DNA from: Gambelia wislizenii
Taxonomy: Eukaryota; Chordata; Lepidosauria; Squamata; Crotaphytidae
Assembly (NCBI GenBank): GCA_030847615.1
Contig: JAUMIR010000005.1
Coordinates: 214,442,645-214,506,644, forward strand
DNA: 64,000 nucleotides
Reading direction: 5' to 3'
Made by a program: the position numbers and the translations under genes. The notes under the pieces were generated by a model. It ran no database searches, was not told the origin of the DNA, and saw only the letters and a program-made list of their open reading frames with translations. Below are positions 11,653 to 22,465 of the stretch, piece by piece (the first letter of the stretch is position 1; every line of letters starts with the position of its first letter).

Positions 11653-12729
11653 TTGTAGTGTATTTTGAACCAAATGAACAGCTGTCGTCATGTTTTTGAA
11701 TTAGTGTAAGACTGGTGAATGTATTGCAAATTAAACAATACAAGCAGAAGATACAATGGGATGGGAGGGGGCTCATTTTTGTGTGTGAAGACTTTCATCT
11801 AAGAAATGTGATGGCTATTATGAATAGGATCACTTTATGCGGGGTGGAGGGGGCAAGGCTGGCCCAAGATATTTTGCCTACTGTTGCAGAAACAGTGGAT
11901 TGTGCCCCCTAGCCAAACATGTGATGATGCATAGCACTGCGAGCCAGTCATGTTATTTTGGCTAAAGAAATTCCACAAGCACTTATAGAGTAATAGTAAA
12001 TTAAATTACAGTAATAAAAGAGAATATCTGTGGCAGCTATACGTTATCAGTACATCATGTATCAGTATTTGGGGGTATTTGATTGTTGCCTAAGTTGAAA
12101 TGCTGGGTTTTAAACTGAATTCCCCAAAGGGGCTCACTTAGAAGCAAAATGGTGGGCCAGCCATAACTCATTGGGACATGATGGCAAAAGCCTTAGAAAT
12201 TGATGGCAGTTTTGGTTGTGATCCAAGTTCCAGCAGCCAGTTTCAAGTAAAAGCTGCAAAGGTGTGTGTGCATGTGAGTGTGTGGCTCCCTTGAAGGAGA
12301 AAAAAGTGGGGAATAAGACTGCCATAATTTCTTGGAACATCATGGTAAATGCTTCAAAATTTGCCAAGAGTGTTTTTGTTTGTCATTGAAGTTCCAGAGC
12401 TCAGTTTCAAGTTGAAATTTTAAGGAGGGGAGAAAGTTTCCAGTTGAAATTTCAAGGAAGGGGGAAGGTTTCCTGGAGGAAAAAAAAAAAAAAAAGAAGG
12501 AACTTTCTGTAACTCATCAATAAATTTCTATAATAAAAGCAGAAGACTCTTTGAGGTACTTTTGCTAAGATTCCTGAGACAGAAAAGAAAAGTGGGGGAA
12601 AGAAAAGGCTAGGGCCCGACTGCCAAGATTCCTGAGATTTAAACAGAGGGAAGAAAAGGGAGGGGGCTCTCTGAGGTACTGCTGACATGATTCCTTAGAT
12701 AAAAAGGGGTGGCAGGAAAGGGGTCTAAT
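11653..12729. other. No recognised feature
   Basis: AT-rich sequence with an A-run at about 12480-12495 and several similar phrases ('cagtttcaagttgaaatttt', 'cagttgaaatttcaagg' at 12400-12455; 'gactctttgaggtacttttgc' and 'gctctctgaggtactgctgac' at 12545-12690), which suggests a locally duplicated degenerate repeat. No gene. Confidence 0.45.
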
Positions 12730-12950
12730 TACCCTAAAGGCACCAGATCCCATCTGATCTTGGAAGCTAAATAGGGTTAGCCCTGGTTAGTTCTGGTTAG
12801 TACTTGGATGGGAGACCACGAGCAAATACCAGGTGTTGTAGGCTACATTTCAGAGGAAGGAGCTGGCGAAATTACCTGTGATTATTCTTGCCTAAGAAAA
12901 TCCTATGAATTTTATGAACTCACCATAAGTCAACAGGCAACTTGAAGGTC
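12730..12950 (+). mobile_element. 5S rRNA-derived SINE
   Basis: The head reproduces the 3' half of 5S rRNA with its internal Pol III promoter: 'ctgatcttggaagctaa', then 'tagtacttggatgggagacc', then 'accaggtgttgtaggct'. The tail contains 'cctaagaaaatcctatgaat' and 'caccataagtcaacaggcaactt', which resembles the 3' end of BovB LINEs. This matches the 5S-Sauria type of SINE described from squamates. An internal duplication (ttagttctggttagtact) distinguishes it from the copy at 25438. It is a retroposed copy, not a 5S gene. Confidence 0.85.
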
Positions 12951-13012
12951 TGTGTGTGTGCACACATGTGCATGTGCATGTCTGTGCACACACGTGTGTG
13001 CACACACAGGAT
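12951..13012. repeat. (TG/CA) dinucleotide run
   Basis: Alternating TG and CA tracts directly after the SINE tail, so likely grown from it. Confidence 0.75.
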
Positions 13013-13544
13013 AATAGGCATCCTCATGGATCCCTTTTGGTGTATTAGATACAGGTAAGACAGTGCCAAGTGTACTTCAGCTAGAAGCTAATCATATGCT
13101 GCCCTTTCATGACAACCAAAATCTATCACCTGAGGCAGCTGCCTCATTTTGCCTTATTCTAGGGCCCAGTCCAATTTGGATGGGGTATATTGTACAGTTC
13201 CAAAGCTTTCTATACTGAAGTTTCCCTTCATTATCTATTGTTATAAAGAAACCCCACATCTCAGGAAGCTAACTGGATTTTATTTCAGTAGTGTAACAAA
13301 TAGGGACTAGGACATTTTTGGAACAGTGAAAATCCTGTTTCAACTCCTTACACAACAACAACAACAACAACAACAATGGTTTCTCTCTTATGTGGTGCCA
13401 ATGACTCCTCCTACATCTTAACTGTTTATTTTGTCACATCACTTTCCCACAAAAATCAACAAATCTGTCGCAAGTTTGTAAGAAAAGCTAGGCACAGCAC
13501 TATTGATGGACTCTGCCTGATTTATAGGAAACATCCATCCATCC
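13013..13544. other. Unassigned, with an (AAC)n run
   Basis: An (ACA)n run covers about 13351-13376. The remainder shows no gene or clear repeat. Confidence 0.45.
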
Positions 13545-13625
13545 CTTTATTTATATCCCACCTTTCTCCCAGGCTGGGATGCAAGGCAGGTTACAAAAAG
13601 ACAGAGAATACACTAAAGCAAGTGG
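13545..13625 (-). mobile_element. L2-like LINE 3' tail, reverse
   Basis: 'ctttatttatatcccaccttt' followed by 'ctcccaggctgggatgcaag' is the reverse complement of the usual LINE tail ending 'gggatataaataaa'. Very short, decayed. Confidence 0.5.
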
Positions 13626-13963
13626 CTGCCGAACGGACAGGTGGCAGGATGTGGAGACCATCAGTGGTAGTGGAATTCACAGGACTGAGCTGAGGAAGCC
13701 CTCCTTTTATCCCTGCTCCCTTCCTCAATATAGCAGTGCTACATTAGAAGTACAGAGAGGGAATAAAAAGATGTCTGACCTACTTGCACACTCACTCACA
13801 GCATCTCTCAGGCAAAAGCACAGCAAGCAACTGGGCTAAATAAGCAAGTGAACCATTTTTTAAACTCCAGTGTCTTGGGCATTGGAAAGAGAAACAGCTC
13901 AGAAGAGCCACGTGGGATGCCTCTCAACATTGGAAATCTGGGATATTTACTCAAAAACCACCT

Positions 13964-14090
13964 GGCTAAAACTTGGAAAAAAATTACTTTTTAAAGTAGA
14001 ATTCCCAGAATCCCTGGGCTTGCATGACCAGTGATTATGCCTGGAGGATTCTGGGATTTGTAGTCCAAAAAAGTTTCCAAGCTCTGGTTA
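13964..14090. mobile_element. Small palindromic MITE
   Basis: The end CTAAAACTTGGAAAAAAATTAC is the rough inverse of AAAAAGTTTCCAAGCTCTGGTTAG. Between them 'agaattcccagaatccctggg' and 'ggaggattctgggatttgtagt' also pair. The whole can fold back. Family not identified. Confidence 0.55.
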
Positions 14091-14130
14091 GACAGCTTTG
14101 TTGAGTGAACATCCCATGCTATGGATCTAT

Positions 14131-14431
14131 GGAGATTATCAGATGTGGGGGAGCCCACCAAAAAATTGTGTTCCCAACTGCGTCAGAAGAATGGGAGGAG
14201 AACAGGAAGGGCAACCTTACCAGACAACCACATCCTACAGCCGTTCCAGGGGTGTAGTGCTGCTGCAGGCAAGACTCCATTTTCCTATTGATGGGGACAA
14301 ACTGCTAATAAAAAAGGGATGCTTTACTCCTGGCTGTGCTATGCTCCCGGGATGCAGGAGGACATCGTTGTCTGATAATCTTGTCCCTTCCTGTTCTAGA
14401 GAGCTTGTTTTTGCCATGTCTGATAATCTCA
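14131..14431. mobile_element. Family A MITE, short copy
   Basis: Starts GGAGATTATCAGATGTGGGG and ends TTGCCATGTCTGATAATCTC. A second inner copy of the end motif (TGTCTGATAATCTTGTCC) lies at about 14367-14387. The 3-bp duplication cannot be read with certainty (TAT on the left, AT-rich on the right). A 146-codon frame crosses the element and its flanks and has no domain. Confidence 0.7.
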
Positions 14432-15420
14432 ATATATTGCTCAAAGGTATTGGGGAGGTTTTAAAAGTGCAGTTTTTCTTATTTTCCACCACTGCCTGGT
14501 ATGCTTCTCAATGCAAGATAGAAAGGACATTGGCTTAAGTGCATCAGAAGGGCATTAACCTTACTGGTCCATGCTGAGGTGCACAGGTTTTGGCATTTGC
14601 TCCACCATACTAGGTGCTAATGGAGCCTACAAATTACTGTATGGGACTGTACAAGTTGTCTTTAATGTTGTCGGCCATATCTTTCCCCCATATTGTGAGG
14701 ATTTGTATGTTGCGATGCCTCTCTGTTGGGGAGGAGATCAGTAAACATAATGAAAGAAAAGGCATGTTCGTTTGCTTCTGACGCATTTTTACTCTACAGC
14801 AGTATACTAGAGATGTTTCCTCACTCGTTACACAAATTGTTAATTGGCTGTTGGCTTCTGGTTTAGATCCAATTCTATTAAATCTGGCTGGCACCAAAGC
14901 CCCCTTTCTTAATTAAAAAGCTGCATTAGATCTTAGAGTGCTTCCTTTCAGTAGCTAATGTGCCCATTTTTACTATACAATTTTACAGTGTTGTGGCCAA
15001 ATAGCTGTCTCATTTTGACATGATTTAGAACTTTCTTAGCAATTTAAGCTGTTTTTTAAAAATATATATAATTGTATGAAAACTGTCTTGTTAGTGCTAT
15101 TTATACTGAAATATCTGTTTTCTTAACAACACACGGTAACTTATAATTCTGGATATTCTTGTTCCATTTTACTGCTAGAAACTATGCTTCCCCACTCCCA
15201 AATCATGGCTAGAAAGTAGCTGCAGAAAATAATATTTGGGGAGGTTTTAAGAAAGTATGATAATTTTAAAAAAATGTCACTAGAAAAATCGAAGAAAAGA
15301 AAGTAAGACGAGAAGAAGGGACATGAGCACATGGTGTGAACAATGAGAGAGGCAAGTCCTCATACCCTCATATATGAATTATTCGTATCTGTTACATCGA
15401 CTTGTTCTGGATTATATAAT
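14432..15420. other. No recognised feature
   Basis: AT-rich and apparently unique. No gene or transposon end seen. Confidence 0.5.
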
Positions 15421-15754
15421 GGAGATTATCAGACACTTGAAAAAAGCCCCAAAGGAGCTCATGAGAACAACATCACTGTACTGGGAATGGGTTCTAGTAT
15501 TGCATGTGTTATCATCCTGGTGTGCTTGCTCCATCCTCCCCCCGTGCTGATGCAATGAAAATGACATCGCTTTTCATTAGCGGGAGTTTCTGCTAATGAA
15601 AAGCAGCGCCTTTTTTGTTGCATCAGCACAGAGGGAGGATGGAGCAAGCACATGAAGAGGAAGACATTGTGTGATACTGGGACCCATTCCCAGTACAGTG
15701 ACATCATTCTCACAAGTTCCTTTGGGGCTTTTTCCCACACATTTGATAATCTCT
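15421..15754. mobile_element. Foldback MITE of family A type
   Basis: A near-complete palindrome of two arms of about 160 bases: the left starts GGAGATTATCAGACACTTG, the right ends CACACATTTGATAATCTC, and the inner blocks pair as well ('tgtactgggaatgggt' with 'acccattcccagtaca', 'gtgcttgctccatcctcc' with 'ggaggatggagcaagcac', 'cttttcattagc' with 'gctaatgaaaag'). Transcription would give a long hairpin RNA. The flanks do not show a clear duplication. Confidence 0.85.
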
Positions 15755-16307
15755 GACCAATTGACCTTGCTGTCTTAGCCATGTCTATTGAGAAGTAAGT
15801 CCCACTGAGTTTAATTAATATTCAAGTGTGTATCATAAGCCCCACTGAAATCAGCAGGACTTACTTTTTTGGAATGGAATTATTTAAATAAAATCAGTTT
15901 AAATAGCTGATCGAAACAATGGTTTAAATCACCTAAAGAAAATACAGAAGTAATTGTTTTAAATCAAATTTGCCATTTTGAATTTCATATATTTGCTGCT
16001 GACTATAACAACCAACAATTTTTTGTGTGTGCTGTAACTAAACAGATTTAAGAGTATATAACCTAAGAATGTAATCCATCAGGCTTCATGCCTTTCACAT
16101 GGCAGAACAAATCAGGTTAGAGAGAAGAAAATTTGTTTGTGAATATATTTCTGAATGGCAAGCAATGTTACATACTTGATTGATAAGGCAAAGGTCTTTG
16201 ACCATTTTTTTGGATTTAAATCCTATTGAACAATGTGGATACTCATTTGAATAAGCATGCATAGAATTCGATAAGTGTTGAAAGAGTTCCAAAATCAAGA
16301 ACTGATA
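15755..16307. other. Unassigned with an old dispersed repeat
   Basis: 15786-15872 carries 'gaagtaagtcccactgagtt' and 'gccccactgaaatcagcagg', seen in related form at 4.65 and 51.4 kb. The rest is AT-rich and unassigned. Confidence 0.4.
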
Positions 16308-16541
16308 CAGTTTGCGCTCTGTATCCACGGACCCTGCATCCAAAGGTTCCTCTATCCACAGCTTGAAAATATTCAAATCTTCCCCCTCTCCACCAAAAAA
16401 AGCAAACCTTGATTTTGCCATATTATATAAGAGTTGCCATTTTACTATTCCATTATATCTAATAGGAACTGAGCATCTATGGATTTTGGTATTCACGGGG
16501 GATCCTGGAACCAAACCCCAGCAGATACCAAGGGCCCAATG
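16308..16541. mobile_element. Tigger-like MITE
   Basis: Left end CAGTTTGCGCTCTGTATCC with TA before it, right end 'agataccaagggcccaatg' followed by TA. The inner 'gattttgccatattatataagag' and 'ctatggattttggtattcacg' match the elements at 20721, 47658 and 48273. Non-coding, decayed. Confidence 0.7.
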
Positions 16542-16544
16542 TAG

Positions 16545-16775
16545 TCAACAAGGGCCATTCTGGATCAGAATAAAGGCTTATCTAGTCCAGCAGTCTGTTC
16601 AGGCAGTAGCCAACTAGAGATGAATGCAGCAGCACCCTCCTAGTTAGGTTCCAGCAACTGGTACTGGAACTAATTGCCTCCAACATAGGAAATAATATAT
16701 AATTATGGTGGCTAGTAGCCAATGGTGGCTTTATCCTTCAACAATTCATCAAAGACCCCTTTAGAGTGACCCGTT
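16545..16775. repeat. Dispersed reptile repeat, LINE-like
   Basis: The phrases 'ggcttatctagtccagcagt', 'gcagcaccctcctagttagg', 'ttccagcaactggtactgga' and 'tggtggctagtagccaatgg' are familiar from an abundant squamate interspersed repeat, probably a LINE 3' region. Recognised from general pattern only. Confidence 0.45.
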
Positions 16776-17087
16776 GTGGGAGTGAGTTTCAAAAGTACTG
16801 GGCAAAATAAGGTTTCTCAAAAAAATGGAAAGTAAATGTTTTTGATGTTAAGTTGGTGGTGAGAAATATTCATAATCAGAGAGAACAGAGCACATTCCAA
16901 TAGTTGGAAGGTGTCTCCAGGCTGTGGGATTGCTTGTAATATCAAACACTCCCTGGTTTCTAAATCAACATTGACTTTTATTTAAGTAAAGATTTCTAGA
17001 ACTTTCTCAGTTTTTCTTTCTCTTCAGCCAGAAGAAGCAGATGGGCCTCTCAGTGAGTTTCTGGATCTTCCCAGGAAGTGTAATATA
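16776..17087. other. Unassigned
   Basis: No feature recognised between the repeat and the mariner-like element. Confidence 0.4.
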
Positions 17088-17850
17088 CAGGTACACCGCA
17101 GTTAGCAAAGCCGATGCCTTCCTTGGCTTTACTTCTTTAACTGAAACTTTAGTACCAGAGGTAGGAACTACATGGAAAGAATAGGGATGGGTTCCTAGAC
17201 CACAAAAAAGAAGAGCAGTTCAACATGTTTCAGCAAACTTTTTATTCAAAATGAACCTTATGCACATGTGAAATGAAACAACCAAGTCAGGTAAACCTTT
17301 GATAAGTAAACAAAAACATTTTGAATCTTCTGGAGACTACTTAAAGCTTCTTTCAAAATGCATCCTGGGATTATTTTTCTTTTTGTAACATATTCCAATT
17401 TTCTTATGATTTCCATTTTGGTGGTGAAATGTATAGATCTATGATTTTTCAACATGCCAAGAGAGCTGGTGAGGGATGCTATCTGTTTTCCCCATTTCTT
17501 TCTGTTTTGCTTTGCATACATGCTCAGTAAATTATTCTGGAGTCAGCTGTTTACCTTGCCTGTTGTATGTAAGCACATACAAGGACAGTAGGATCACCTG
17601 GAATAGAATCCCATTCTTTCCCAAGTCATGCTTTATTGCACTATTTACTGCAGACACATTGCCACAACCCAACACTGAAAGTCTGTCTTTCTCCAGCCCT
17701 CTTTCACTTTCCTCCCAATGCCAGTGCTGCGAAAAATGTGTAGCTAGACAGAAGATAAGAAAAGGGAGGTGGCTGGTCAAGACTCCCATAAAAAAGACTT
17801 TGTAAAAAGGAGTTTCTTTGTTAGAGGATTTGTTAAGTGGGTTATGCCTG
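17088..17850. mobile_element. Mariner-like non-autonomous element, complete
   Basis: Flanked by TA on both sides (17086-17087, 17851-17852). Left end CAGGTACACCGCAGTTAGCA; right end TTGTTAAGTGGGTTATGCCTG, its rough complement. The whole 763-bp body aligns by eye with 49512-50211 ('acatgtttcagcaaacttttt', 'tagaatcccattctttccc', 'gaagataagaaaaggga'). No transposase frame survives; the longest frames are short and point both ways. Confidence 0.8.
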
Positions 17851-17871
17851 TACGTGAAGGTAGATCGGGTA

Positions 17872-17996
17872 CAGGGGTGGGAATTGTGTGGGCCTCCAGA
17901 TGTTGTGCCACTGTAACTCCCACCTTCCTCTTCACTGCCTTGGGCTGTCAGGAGCTAAAACTGAACATCTCAATGGCTACGCAGTTCCCACCCCTG
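17872..17996. mobile_element. Small hAT-type MITE
   Basis: Ends CAGGGGTGGGAATTG and CAGTTCCCACCCCTG are exact or near-exact inverse copies. The interior 'cctccagatgttgtgccact' is shared with the sequences at 50.5 and 62.86 kb. An 8-bp duplication is not obvious. Confidence 0.7.
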
Positions 17997-20041
17997 ATTT
18001 AATGGCTCTTTATGCATCATTAGAGAGGGCATAAATCTGAAATATAGTACCTCAATGGTCCACTTGCTTATTTAGCTCAGTGGGCTCAATCTAGGATTGT
18101 CATGTGAAATATGAAACAAGGCTCTTGTCCCCTTAATGACTGTATAGAAAAAAAGAATCTCAGTAGGTGTTGCAAATCTTTCATGAAAGGAGGACCACTG
18201 AAATTATCTTTTCCACATAGCCCTGTCACTTGGTTCTAACAACCCTAACTAGTGAAAATGTGGTGAGGCTCTTCTGTCCACTCCAGCTTCCTGAATACTC
18301 CCAAACCTACTTCAGAGGATTGGGAAACCCTCAAGAGCCAGCTTTCAGGATGCTCAGAAAGTCCACATGGGGGAGAAGATGAAAAGAGAGGGGAGTACTT
18401 CACCAGTATCCTATGGGATGTAATCCCAAGGTTGCTAATATAGATTCTGTGAACGTTCTTCATATGATACAGGATTCCAGGCTCTGGATCCTAGCATATA
18501 CAATCATTTGTTAGTATGATAAATACATTCCTTGACTTTTGTGTCATTCATAAATGCTTAATGGCAGAGCTTAGATGTTTGTTCCATGATTTTCTTTTAA
18601 AAGCAGTGTTTAAAACCAGCAAATTTGATATATGTTCAAGATTCAATCCAAAGAGATTTTGTCTGTCTGTCTGTATCTGGGATGTGGTTGACTCTAACAT
18701 AAAGCAAAGTGATAGAGTATGATGAAATTGCAGCAAATTATTATCTCACCCACTTACTCTCATTTTTTATTTTTATTTTTTGTTTAGGATGCCAGAGCTA
18801 AAGTGGCTAGCTTTGGGAAGCATGAAGCTCTTGACTTGGGGGCAAGGGCATGCACCATTTGCCCTAGGTAGCCAAATGTCTTTCTTATGCCCACTGAAAT
18901 TATTTTAAATGTCTTTCTTATGCCCACTGAAATCTATTCATGATTGCATGAATAGATGTTATGATAAAAGTACTGAGGGCAGAATGTTCTGCATTGAAAC
19001 AGTGTGGCTAAAGTTGAAGTCTTCTCCTATAAAGCTGGTCTTCCATTTCAAAAGGAAAAGGAAAAAGGTACTTGCAGAACAGCCAGCCAGCCAGAGATGC
19101 TAGCCTAGAAGGACCACTTCTAGTTCTGTAATAACTTCCCCAGCATTTTTACTAATCTCTCCTGTGTCTTAATAGCAGGCAACAGCCAGACATGCAGAGA
19201 TTAATTAGATGGAGCTATTCTCCATCTTTTTTCTATGTGAGGAGGTGGTTTACTTGTCAGATTTTTTTCAAGTAAAGTTGCTGTTAAAGGCACAGAAACC
19301 AGTCCAGTTTGAAAAGTTGTTGATTGTATTCAGGAGATTATCTTCAAGAACTGAAACTTCTTGGTTCAGGAGCTCTCTCATGCAAAATACATAGCAGTAT
19401 CTAGGATACCACTGTGCTTCTGTATTCCCAAATGGTAATTAATAAGACAAATCCACTGTTTTGTTAATTATTTTTTCAGTTCTTGATCACCATGGAGCTT
19501 TGTATGAGATACTAATGGCAGAATTGGCAGGACTCTTTCTTTCTTCCACTCTCTGTTATATCCATATATCAGCAAACATAGTAAAACAGGAGCAGGCAAT
19601 TATCATCTTAAGAAGGAGCACATAAACATTGTTGGAAGCAAAGAGGCATCAACACTAGTATAAAGGGATTAGTGAGAGGGAATTCTAGCAAGCATATCTG
19701 CTCTTTTGCTTCACCTCTCTTTCTTTCTTTGATCTATCTTCTTTCCTGACTAAACAGACCACTTCCCCCCTTCTTCCAAAAGTTATTTAGTCCTTCGTCC
19801 CCCTTTGCCTGGGAATGGAGCATCTTATGAGGCTCCTACTTCAGGATGGCTTACATCCACACACAAGAGCCAGCTTTTAGGGGCTCTTCTACTGAAATTT
19901 AGATAATCTTCTTTTGTCTGTTTCCTTTCCTATCCAAAGATGGATTTCCTTAAACAATACATGTACATTTTTCCTTTTTAATCTTATATGAGCATCCTGA
20001 GTATTTTCTCCTGTTTTTGTTTTTGTTTTGTTTTTACCATA
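17997..20041. other. Mostly unique
   Basis: No gene recognised. Contains a 33-bp tandem duplication (separate entry), a (GTCT)n run near 18660 and pyrimidine-rich sequence at 19690-19800. Confidence 0.45.
18874..18933. repeat. 33-bp period tandem duplication
   Basis: AAATGTCTTTCTTATGCCC occurs at 18874 and again at 18907 with the following ACTGAAAT also repeated. Recent duplication. Confidence 0.95.
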
Positions 20042-20395
20042 AATAATAATAATAATAACAATAATAATAATATTTATTTATATCCCGCCCCTCTATGAAC
20101 AATCGGGGTGGCTTATAACAGTAAAATAGTACACAGTATAAAACAACTCAAAATCCCTTCCCCCCCTTAAAACATTATTAAATCAATACAAATTAAAATC
20201 AGCATATAATACAATTTATTAAAAACCCTTCCGAGTGAGCAGCATCAGTTAGGAGCTCCAGAATCAACCTCCAGAGGGGGTTCCTGAGGCCGGGGTTAGC
20301 TATTCCGGAAAAGCCTGCCTGAAGAGAACCGTCTTGACAGCCTTTTTAAAGCTGTCTAATGATGTCAATAGGCGGATCTCATCCGGCTCATATTG
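20042..20395 (-). mobile_element. L2-like LINE 3' region, reverse
   Basis: On the minus strand it ends in '..gggcgggatataaataaat' then (ATT/AAT)n, the typical tail. Upstream on that strand are A/T-rich untranslated sequence and 'ttaaaaaggctgtcaagac', which resembles the C-terminal 'FKKAL' coding region of these LINEs. It lies just 5' of the copia gag. Confidence 0.65.
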
Positions 20396-20522
20396 TACTG
20401 GCTATGCTGTACTCTGCTTGATAAAGATACCAAATATTCCTAAGGTTATGTACCCAGATACTGTGCTAGTGCATTTTTTACCCTGAGCTTTTAAAAACAG
20501 GATTTTAAAAAAGTGAACAGAG

Positions 20523-20720
20523 ATGGCTCAAGACAGCAGAAATTGGCATGCTTCAATTCCCAAAATGCAACTAGACAATTTCCACACATGGCTCCACAGA
20601 ACTGAGATTCAGATGGAAGAGGAAGGAATTTGGGATGCCTTGAAAACTGAAAGGCTAGCCCAGGATGAACCAGACATCTTCAGGTGGGATGATAGAAACA
20701 ATAAGGCAAAGGGGCTTATA
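20523..20720 (+). pseudogene. Copia gag, N-terminal fragment
   Basis: Opens at an ATG and gives a frame with FHTWLHRTEIQMEEEGIWDAL, then KAKGLIQLAL, the usual start of a copia gag: a binding region with W...M...GLWDAL and a run ending in L. The frame is cut at 20721 by the Tigger element, whose own bases supply the last codons. Inferred role in the original element: capsid protein of the virus-like particle. Confidence 0.65.
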
Positions 20721-20950
20721 CAGTTGGCCCTTCATATTCGCTGAGGTTTGGGTCTAGGATCCCCCTGTGGATACTAAAATTTGTGAATACTCAAGTCCTG
20801 TTATATGCAATGGCATAGCAAAATGGTGTCCCTTATATAAGATGGCAAAATCAAGGATTGCCTTTTGGATTATTATTTTTAAAGAATATTCTCAAGCCAT
20901 GAATACTTAAATCCGTGGATACCAAATCCATGGATATAGAGGAACAACCA
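20721..20950. mobile_element. Tigger-like MITE inside copia gag
   Basis: TA at 20719-20720, then CAGTTGGCCCTTCATATTCG. The interior 'ctgtggatactaaaatttgtg' and 'aaatccatggatataga' match the elements at 16308 and 47658. The right end is decayed ('ggaacaacca' then TA). It lies between two in-order gag fragments, so it is younger than the copia element. Confidence 0.8.
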
Positions 20951-20952
20951 TA

Positions 20953-21240
20953 ATTCAGTGACTGGGGGATGCTTAGCTTATACGTGTTAAAAATGAAGTG
21001 TTTACTAAAATATGATTCAATCCTGGAAAGATCTATATGGGCAGACAGATATCCAAGATCAAATTAAGCTGTACAGAGAATTATTTGTTCTCCAGCTACT
21101 AGATGATCATAATCCAGTGAAACATATGGAAAGAATCTTCTGCTTACGTGATAAATTGACTACTTTTCCCTCATAGTATAGATAATCAGCCAAAGGTCAA
21201 AGTTTTGCTGGAATATATACCAAAGGAATTTTCTTCCAGT
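20953..21240 (+). pseudogene. Copia gag, middle fragment
   Basis: About 21030-21175 translates to SWKDLYGQTDIQDQIKLY followed by HNPVKHMERIFCLRDKL, matching the central copia gag (a 'W..L...Y.......K..L...L' spacing). It has a stop after about 21170. The order and strand continue from the fragment at 20523. Confidence 0.65.
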
Positions 21241-21985
21241 ATTTCTAGAATGACTTGGAATGATTATTGAAGCAAGTCAAGGCAGAAAGTGCAAAGGCAG
21301 GTTTATAGTTGAACATTAAAAAAAAACAACAAAAAATAATGACCATAGACAACTTAGAAAACTTCAAAGTAGATGATGAAGACATTGAAATAGCTCAAGA
21401 TTTTCCATACCTTCCATTAATCATAATGGAGATTGAAGTCAAGAAATCAGAAGACTAGGACTTGGAAGGGCAGCTGTGAAGGAACTAGACAAGATCCTGA
21501 AGTATAAAGATATAGCACTGAACACTAAAGTTAGGATGGCCTATGCCAACATATTCCCCATTTCTACATTTGATTGTGATTGTGAAAGCTGCACAATGAA
21601 GAAAGCTGATAGGAAGAAAATCAACTCATTTGAGATGTGACGCTGGAAAACAGTTCTGTGGACACTATGGACTGCTAAAAAGACAAACGAATGGGTCATA
21701 GAGAAAATCAAGCCTGAACTCTCCCTAGAAGCCAAGATGACTAAAGATGTCATACTTTGTCCATATCATGAGAAGGCATGACTCTCTAGAAAAGATAATA
21801 ATGCTTGGTAAAGTGGAGAGCAGTAGGAAAAGAGGAAGAATATATTCCAGATGGATAAACTCAATCAGAGAAGCCAAAGCCTTGAGTCTGCAAGACCTGA
21901 GCATGGCTATTAAGGATAGGGTGACTTGGAGGTCTCTCATTCATGAGGTTGCCAAAAGTCAAAGTCAACTTGAAGGGATGAATGC
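21241..21985 (+). mobile_element. RTE/BovB LINE fragment, reverse transcriptase C-terminus
   Basis: Frame pieces read DLE-LLKQVKAESAKAGLYL, NIKKTKIM, then ALNTKVRMAYANIFPIST, MKKADRKKINSFEM, and finally IMRRHDSLEKIIMLGKVES with DRVTWRSLIHEVAKSQSQLE. This is the thumb and C-terminal part of RTE/BovB reverse transcriptase. Stops and a frameshift near 21740 show it is dead. It sits within copia gag sequence, so it is a later insertion; the host gag resumes at about 21986. Confidence 0.8.
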
Positions 21986-22360
21986 AATGAAACAACCCTT
22001 ATTCAAATATGTAATGCCCACATTTAATAAGGAGGCTGAACAGTTGCTGTTACATGAGAAAAGAACATGTGCTTTTTCTCAGAGTGCTCCCTCACAGACT
22101 GGCTCAGATTACACTGCTAGAGGAGAGCAGGGGAATAGGAGATTTGCATGTGAACCTTGAGGCCAGTTGGCAAGGAGGGATGGACTTGAATGCTATACCT
22201 GTGTTGAGAAAGGACTTTTTCAAAGAGACTGCTTAGCCAATAAGAGATCAGAAAAATCAGCCAATGGTAGCTCTCTCTCTCTAAACAAAGACTGTTTACA
22301 AACAGCCCAAAGGATGAACAGAAGAAAAAAAAATGATTCAACCCAAGTTATTTAAGTCAG
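21986..22360 (+). pseudogene. Copia gag C-terminus with zinc knuckle
   Basis: Includes NKEAEQLLLHEKR and, at 22191-22232, the knuckle CYTCVEKGLFQRDC. This is a CX2CX4HX4C motif in which the histidine is replaced by leucine, so the nucleic-acid-binding finger is damaged. Followed by basic residues. Confidence 0.7.
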
Positions 22361-22465
22361 AGGGCCCTCGCAATCATAAAAATTTTTGTAGCCATCCAGA
22401 ATAAGTCTAATATTGAGATGATCATTATTGACTCAAGGACAACAAAATATATGGTCTCGAGACCA

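Noticed and set aside
12740..12840. Functional 5S rRNA gene
   Set aside because: Only part of 5S is present, with changes and an internal duplication, and it is fused to a BovB-like tail; it is a SINE. The same applies to 25438-25560.
14098..14538. 146-codon plus-strand frame
   Set aside because: Crosses both ends of a MITE; a real exon would not share the MITE termini as coding sequence without other evidence.
21747..22160. One 137-codon protein
   Set aside because: The frame fuses BovB reverse-transcriptase sequence to copia gag sequence across an insertion joint, so it is not one gene.
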